A stretch of DNA of 64,000 nucleotides from Lotus japonicus (lineage: Eukaryota; Streptophyta; Magnoliopsida; Fabales; Fabaceae). Of this stretch, positions 58,363-64,000 are shown one piece after another; position 1 is the first letter of the stretch, and each line of letters starts with the position of its first letter. Under the pieces are notes generated by a model that had not been told where the DNA came from, made no database searches, and saw nothing but the letters and a program-made list of their open reading frames with translations. The translations under genes were made by a program, and so were the position numbers. The stretch is from the NCBI RefSeq assembly GCF_012489685.1, contig NC_080045.1, forward strand, positions 2,237,001 through 2,301,000, written 5' to 3'.

Positions 58363-60493
58363 TGTAACACCCCGTTTTCCGATTAGTATAATATTTGTTA
58401 ATTTATTTTAATTATTATTTGGTTATATAGTAGCTTGAATAAATATGTGATTTTATTATATAATAAGGTGATAAAGTGATATATGTAGTGAATAAATTAT
58501 TTAAATTGGATATGAGTGATATATGTGATTATTATTTAAATCTTATGTGATATAGTAAAAGATTTAATTAAAAGGGGTTTTAGGGTTTAGAGTGAGTAAT
58601 TAGGAGTTAAATAGAAAGAGAAAAGAAAGATTGAGAAATCAGAATTAAAAGAGCAGAACAGAAAAGGGAGAGAGTGTGAAAGCAAGAAGGAGAGGAGAAA
58701 AGAGAAGAAAACCTAGACTTTGATCTTCAAGAGGTAAGGGTTTGAATTTGTGTTTTCTGGATTGGTATAGTAATTAGTAATGGTAGAAAACATGTTTTAG
58801 GAACCCTAATACTGAGGTTGAGGTCCTGTTATGGTGATGTTTATTTTTCCGTCAAGTTTGCGGGTGCTGTGTGAATGTGTCGAATTTGACATGCTTGAGG
58901 ATTTTATTTGGCGTAATCTACTCGTATGTTAGATAAGTGGAGGGACTGCAATTTGATTGATTTTACCCTCTTTTGTCATCTATCAAATTCAGAGTTAAGT
59001 GAAATTGAATTGGTAAACTGCTGTGTGGCTTCTGAGTTATGAGGGGACATAATTTATTCATGAGATGTTGTTGGACACGGCTACTCACTCAATGATGACA
59101 AATTTTATATAAGGAATTTTTGCCTTTCTTTAGTTTTTGACTAATTTGGCTTTGATTATAGCTATGTCATGGAAAGTAAAATAAATAAAAAAACTAATAT
59201 TGTCAGGTAGTCATAAAAATACAAGGACGTGATTACTTTAACTAAAGCCATGTAATGTGATTGAGGATATATCTTAGCGTGAAGACAAAAACTAATATCG
59301 TATGAATGGTATCCAAACTTTTATGGTGATTGTAATGGAGCTAGTGATCGAGTGAGTATATAAACTAGTACAGTGAGTATATAAACTAGTATAGTCTCAG
59401 GGAGCCAGGGAGGCTATGAACAGATACATCCTAGTTCACATCTGTTTAATAATGCTTATATGGTGCTGTTTTTTTTTTTATTTAAAATTGATGTTATGTG
59501 TTCAGTTGTTATATTTTGTGAATTGGAGATGATTTGAATGTTGAGCTGGTGATGAATATGCTAAAATAATTAAGACTTGGAGATGGTCTGGATATGCATA
59601 TGTTAGTTGAGTTGTGCACAATACACTGCATAGTTGTCAAGAGGCAATGTTTGCTAGTTCTCGTGGAGACTAGTGACTTGTCCCAAAACTGGAGTGGTTT
59701 TGAAGCCTAGAGCGAGGGCTTTATTGGTGGTTATCTGTCTGGAGTGGACGCGGTGATACCGCTAAGGATAACAACTTTGGTACCAAAGACATTTGCACGG
59801 AGTCACACTTGAGTCATATAAGTTATTGTAGGGAGTTATTGATGTTAATTAAAGTTAACTGCAATATCTTTGGAGAATTTTGTTGTTGTGGTAATTGACA
59901 ATATTTATATTTGCTTTGTCTGAGCTATGATTATGGAGTATTGTCATACTTTGAAAATTAATTGATTATATTAAATTTTATGATATATTTTCTTTATTAT
60001 GTATGAGAAATTTATGGATAATTTTTATAAGCTTTCGCATTACTTATTATTATGCTTATCCATATGATATGAGTTCTCACCCTTCTGTTGGAATGATGTT
60101 CTATGCGACATCGCTCAGGTACGAAGGACAGTGGAGCTTCTCGCGAGGGTTAGTCAGAGGAGCTAGTCTTTTAGATATGCTTTTAGTGATGGGAGTCATG
60201 CTCTATTATGTAACACCGGGGAAACGCTTAGTTTGAACCTTGATGTTAGGAGTTATTTCGTGAACTCTCTTTATTTATTTTTGGAATTATGTTTTAGTTT
60301 GGAGTTGAAAAATAAATCCGATGTGCTATGCATATGACGTTATGACACTAAGTTTGGAAATTTATATATTTATTATGAGCATGACAGATGTTTTGATTTA
60401 TGGTTTTGGAGATTAAATGTGATACCCTCTTAGTTATGCATTTTACTCTGATTTATGTTATAATATTTACACGGGGGTTTAGAGGGTGTTACA
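58363..60493 (+). repeat. 3' LTR of gypsy element
   Basis: 2131 bp, uninterrupted, TGTAACACCCCG...GGGTGTTACA. It carries the same donor-like AAGAG|GTAAGG (58734) and the same acceptor-like CATCGCTCAG|GTACG (about 60118) as the 5' LTR. Confidence 0.93.
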
Positions 60494-62051
60494 AAGTCTC
60501 CCTTCCAACTTAATATTTTCCCTTGAAAACTCATTTTCCATCTAAATTTTCATAGGTTAGCCTTTTGAAATCCATCACCTGGGCAAGAATTCTCAAATTT
60601 TCACAAGAGAGCTCACGGGGGCAACTGGACTTAGGGAAACCATTTGGGCAATGAGGTATGCCATGACAATTCAACTCTCCCTAACAACTTGAGATTTTCC
60701 CTTTAAAACTCATTTTCCACCCAAATTCGCATTGGTTAGCCTTGGGAAATCCATCCTCGAGGCAAGAATTCTCAAATTTTGACATGGGAGCTAATGAGGG
60801 CACCTTGAAAACCAAGTTTCCTTTCCAACTATAGATTTTTCCTTGAAAACTTATTTTCGACCCAAATTTGCATAGGTGTTAGCCTTGGGAAATCCATCCT
60901 CGAGGCAAGAATTCACAAATTTTTACATTGGAGCTCATGGGCGCACCTGGGCATAGGGATAACATTTGGGCAACGAGAAATTTCAAGACAATCCAACTCT
61001 CCCTTCCAACTTGAGATTTTCCCTTGAAAACTTATTTTACAACCAAATTCACATAGGTTAGCCTTGGGAGATAACGGGGGCACCTTGGCATAAGGAAACG
61101 AGGAATTTCATGGCAAACCAAGTCTCCCTTCCATCTTGATATTTTCCCTTCAAAACTCATTTTTCATCCAAATATGCATCAGTTAGCCTTGAAAATCTAT
61201 CATCGGGGCAAGAATTCTCAAATTTTGACATGGAAGTTCACGGGGGAACCTTGGCTTAGGGAAACCATTTGGGAAATGAGGCATGCCAAGACAAACATAC
61301 TATCCCCTCACCCATGATATTTTCCCTTGAAAACTCATTTTCCACCCAAATTCACTTTGGTTAGCCTTGTGAAATCCTCATCGGGGGTAAGAATTCTCAA
61401 ACTTTGACATGGGAGCTCACGAAGGCACCGTGGCTTAGGAAAACCATTTGGGCAATGAGGCATGCCATGACAACCAAATCTCCCTTCCAACTTTAGATTT
61501 TCCCTTAAAAACTTATTTTACAACCAAATTCGCATAGGTTTGCCTTGGGAAATCCATCATCGGGGCAAGAATTCTCAAATTTTGATATTGGAGATTAAGG
61601 GGGCACCTTGGCATAAGGAAACGTGGAATTACATGGCAAACCATGTCTCTCTTCCAACTTGGTAGTTTCCCTTGAAAACTCATTTTCCATCTAAATTTGC
61701 ATAGGTTAGCCTTGGGAAATTCGATCTCGGGGAAAGAATTCTCAAATTTTGACATGGGAGTTCACGAGGGCACCTTGGCATAGAGAAACCATTTGGGAAA
61801 TGAGGCTTGCAAAGAGAAACCAACTATCCCTTCCAACTTCATATTTTCCCTTGAAAACTCATTTTCCACCCAAATTCGCATAGGTTAGCCTTGGGAAATC
61901 CATCATCGGGGTAAAAACTCTCAAATTTTGACATGGGAGCTCACGGGGGCAACTTGGCTTAGGGAAACCATTTGGGAATGAGGCATGCCATGACAATCCA
62001 ACTCTCCCTTCCAACTTGAGATTTTCCCTTGAAAACTTATTTTACAACCAA
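60494..62051 (+). repeat. Satellite array
   Basis: About nine monomers of the same sub-types. One or two have internal deletions (for example around 60805, where the GGCATAGGG...GCCATTGC block is missing). Confidence 0.9.
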
Positions 62052-62670
62052 AGTACAAAAGCAAATGTACTATCCTGACGACCTAACCTACATTCTCAGC
62101 CACAGCAGAAGCTGGAATTTCCAGAACTGCCCTCCAACGGTAGCATTCTCATGCAACGTTCAAACCCTAATCCTTGGAGTATAAATAGAGGCTGAAGATT
62201 GAAAGATGCGGCTAGAAGAACTTACACACGCGCAAGCAATATTCAAACCTTCTAAGCTTTCTTTCATCTTGAATTCATTGTGTTTACTATAAGCTTTTTA
62301 GAAGCAATCTCTTTGTAAACAAGAACTTCATACACAGTTGTATAGTTTGCCTTTAGGAGATCAAGGTTAATCGGATCCTAGAGAAGACTAAGAGAGTGAA
62401 TCTTAGTGTGAGCTAAGTCAGTGTATTGTTAGTCACTTGTAGGTTTCAAGTGCAGTTGTAACATTTACCTGATTAGTGGATTGCCTTCATTCTAAGAACG
62501 AAGAAATCACCTTAACAGGTGGACTGGATTAGCTTGAGTGATTCATCAAGTGAACCAGGATAAAATCCTTGTGTGTTTTTCTATCTCTTATATTAAGCAC
62601 CTTTTGAGTCACGAAAAGATTTGTTAATATCTTAAGGTGGAAGTTTTATCTTGAAAACGTTATTCAAACC
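62052..62670 (+). mobile_element. Truncated copia LTR fragment
   Basis: GTACTATCCTGACGACC... aligns with the SIRE-type LTR (GTACTATTCTGAAAAGCC...) through CTCCAACGG, a TATAAATA box (62180-62187), GGATCCTAGAGAAGACTAAG and GATTAGTGGATTGCCTTC. It stops at TTATTCAAACC, before the LTR end, and lacks the LTR start. It is more diverged than the intact copy. Satellite resumes with ACAAATTCGCATAGAG, the same junction as at 31563 and 35131. Confidence 0.85.
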
Positions 62671-63622
62671 ACAAATTCGCATAGAGTAGCCTTTGGAAAT
62701 CCATCATCGGGGCAATAATTCTCAAATTTTGATATGGGAGATCACGGGGGAACCTTGGCATAAGGAAATGTGGAATTACATGGCAAACAAAGTCTCCCTT
62801 CCAACTTGGTAATTTCCCTTGAAAACTCATTTTCCATCTAAATTTGCATAGGTTAGCCTTGGGAAATTCATTCTCAGAGCAAGAATTCTCAAATTTTGAC
62901 ATGGGAGTTCACGAGGGCACCTTGGCATAGAGAAACTATTTGGGAAACGAGGCATGCAAATAGAAACCAACTATCCCTTCCAACTTCAGATTTTTCCCTT
63001 GAAAACTCAATTTCCACCCAAATTCGCATAGGTTATCCTTGGGAAATCCATCATCGGGGTAAAAACTCTCAAATTTTGACATGGGAGCTCACGGGGGCAA
63101 CTTGGCTTAGGGAAACCATTTGGGCAATGAGGCATGCCATGACAATCCAACTCTCCCTTCCAACTTGAGATTTTCCCTTCAAAACTTATTTTACAACCAA
63201 ATTCGCATAGGTTAGCCTTGGGAACTCCATCATCGGGGCAAGAATTCTAAAATTTTGATATGGGAGATCACGGGGGCACCTTGGCATAAGGAAACAAGGA
63301 ATTTCATAGCAAACCAAGTCTCCCTTCCAACTTGATATTTTCCCTTGAAAACTCATTTTCCATCTAAATTTTCATAGGTTAGCATTGGGAAATCCATCAC
63401 CTGGGCAAGAATTCTCAAATTTTCACATGAGAGCTCACGGGGGCAACTTGGCATAGGGAAACCATTTGGGCAATGAGGTATGCCATGACAATCCAACTCT
63501 CCGTAACAACTTGAGATTTTCCCTTTAAAACTCATTTTCCACCCAAATTCGCATTGGTTAGCCTTGGGAAATCCATCCTCGAGGCAAGAATTCTCAAATT
63601 TTGACATGGGAGCTAATGAGGG
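62671..63622 (+). repeat. Satellite array, copy of 35131-36082
   Basis: Nearly identical to 35131-36082 at a constant offset of 27540 bp (checked at 62671/35131 and 63361/35821). It is interrupted at GAGGG by the LTR starting at 63623. Confidence 0.9.
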
Positions 63623-64000
63623 TGTAAGGCCCTAAGTTCAACTTGGAACAAATTTATTGGAAGTTTGAATAAAATTGAAGTTTTTGGCTATGTTTGATAA
63701 CTGGCAGATTAGAACTGTCAACTTGTGTGAATTTTTAGAGGGTCTTAACGACTTCATTTGAGAAAACTTCCTTCATGAGAGTTGTAGCCCTTCAAGTCTA
63801 GAAAATTATCCAAGTGGTTTCGCGTCGATCCGATATCTGTAACTCCAGATATCCCCGTTTTAGTGAACGCAGTTCCGGCTGTACAGTGCCAGCAGAATTA
63901 TTGCATTGTTTTTCTTCTAAGTCCGTATTTAATTATGAATTTACCTTTGAGGGCTTAGGTTTTAGTAAGTTTCAGGTCTGATTAGGTAATTAGACTGGTG
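63623..64000 (+). mobile_element. LTR start, element leaves window at right
   Basis: TGTAAGGCCCTAAGTTCAAC begins abruptly inside a monomer and is followed by 378 bp of non-satellite sequence to the window end. It shares the TGTAAGGCC start with the giant LTRs and nearly the whole start with 1-31 on the other strand. No coding sequence is visible. Confidence 0.7.

Larger units (their letters stand above)
46885..60493 (+). mobile_element. Ty3/gypsy chromovirus (Tekay/Del-like), 13.6 kb with insert
   Basis: Complete LTR retrotransposon: 5' LTR (46885-53813, interrupted), initiator-Met primer site, gag-pol frame, polypurine tract and 3' LTR (58363-60493), flanked by AAGTC (46880-46884, 60494-60498). 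Gene order is gag, protease, reverse transcriptase, RNase H, integrase, and a C-terminal chromodomain follows the integrase, which places it in the chromoviruses. LTR size and domain details suggest Tekay/Del. Without the copia insert the element is about 8.8 kb. The two LTRs differ at about a dozen sites by eye in ~2.13 kb, so it is young. Confidence 0.95.

Overview
The window is plant nuclear heterochromatin, most likely from a papilionoid legume. I infer this from the very abundant tandem satellite, the nested LTR retrotransposons with initiator-Met primer sites, a CACTA transposon carrying spliced plant exons, and a SIRE/Maximus-type copia gag of the kind common in legumes. The species cannot be fixed by eye. 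I see no intact host gene. Nearly all open frames in the satellite are by-products of a monomer about 180 bp (60 codons) long.

Layout. The base layer is a satellite array (about 31 kb in total) of ~180-bp monomers and a ~168-bp variant. It runs inverted at 32-355 and 11064-11549, switches orientation at about 11550, and continues in the plus orientation to 63622. Mobile elements interrupt it. (1) 356-11058 is a minus-strand, non-coding LTR element (LARD/TRIM-like, TSD GCCAT). It carries a GC-rich ~63-bp tandem array, a 4.24-kb CACTA transposon (2020-6258, TSD ATA) holding four exons of a PP2A B'' regulatory subunit gene with a TRIM inside one intron, and a 3.5-kb giant solo LTR inside its own 5' LTR (7418-10903, TSD ATAAC). 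(2) 13065-14369 is a solo LTR (TSD GGAAA). (3) 16621-20366 is a second, truncated member of the giant LTR family. (4) 39543-41854 is a composite LTR-like element (TSD GTTAG). (5) 46885-60493 is a Ty3/gypsy chromovirus, probably Tekay/Del (TSD AAGTC), with a gag-pol frame broken only by two nonsense codons. Its 5' LTR contains a pol-less SIRE-type copia element (47369-52162, TSD TATTT). (6) 62052-62670 is an old copia LTR fragment, two shorter copies of which were spread through the satellite with the array. At both window edges (1-31 and 63623-64000) the start of a TGTAAGGCC-type LTR is visible, in opposite orientations.

How the parts relate. The satellite shows higher-order structure: a recurrent spacing of about 1.23 kb (seven monomers), an adjacent ~3.6-3.75-kb segmental duplication, and matching segments 14.4 and 27.5 kb apart. 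Array turnover therefore moves blocks of many monomers, including captured transposon debris. The layers give a relative order: satellite, then first-level LTR elements, then CACTA, giant solo LTR and copia nested inside them. The gypsy and copia LTR pairs are nearly identical (about a dozen and about six substitutions by eye), so these two are the youngest insertions.
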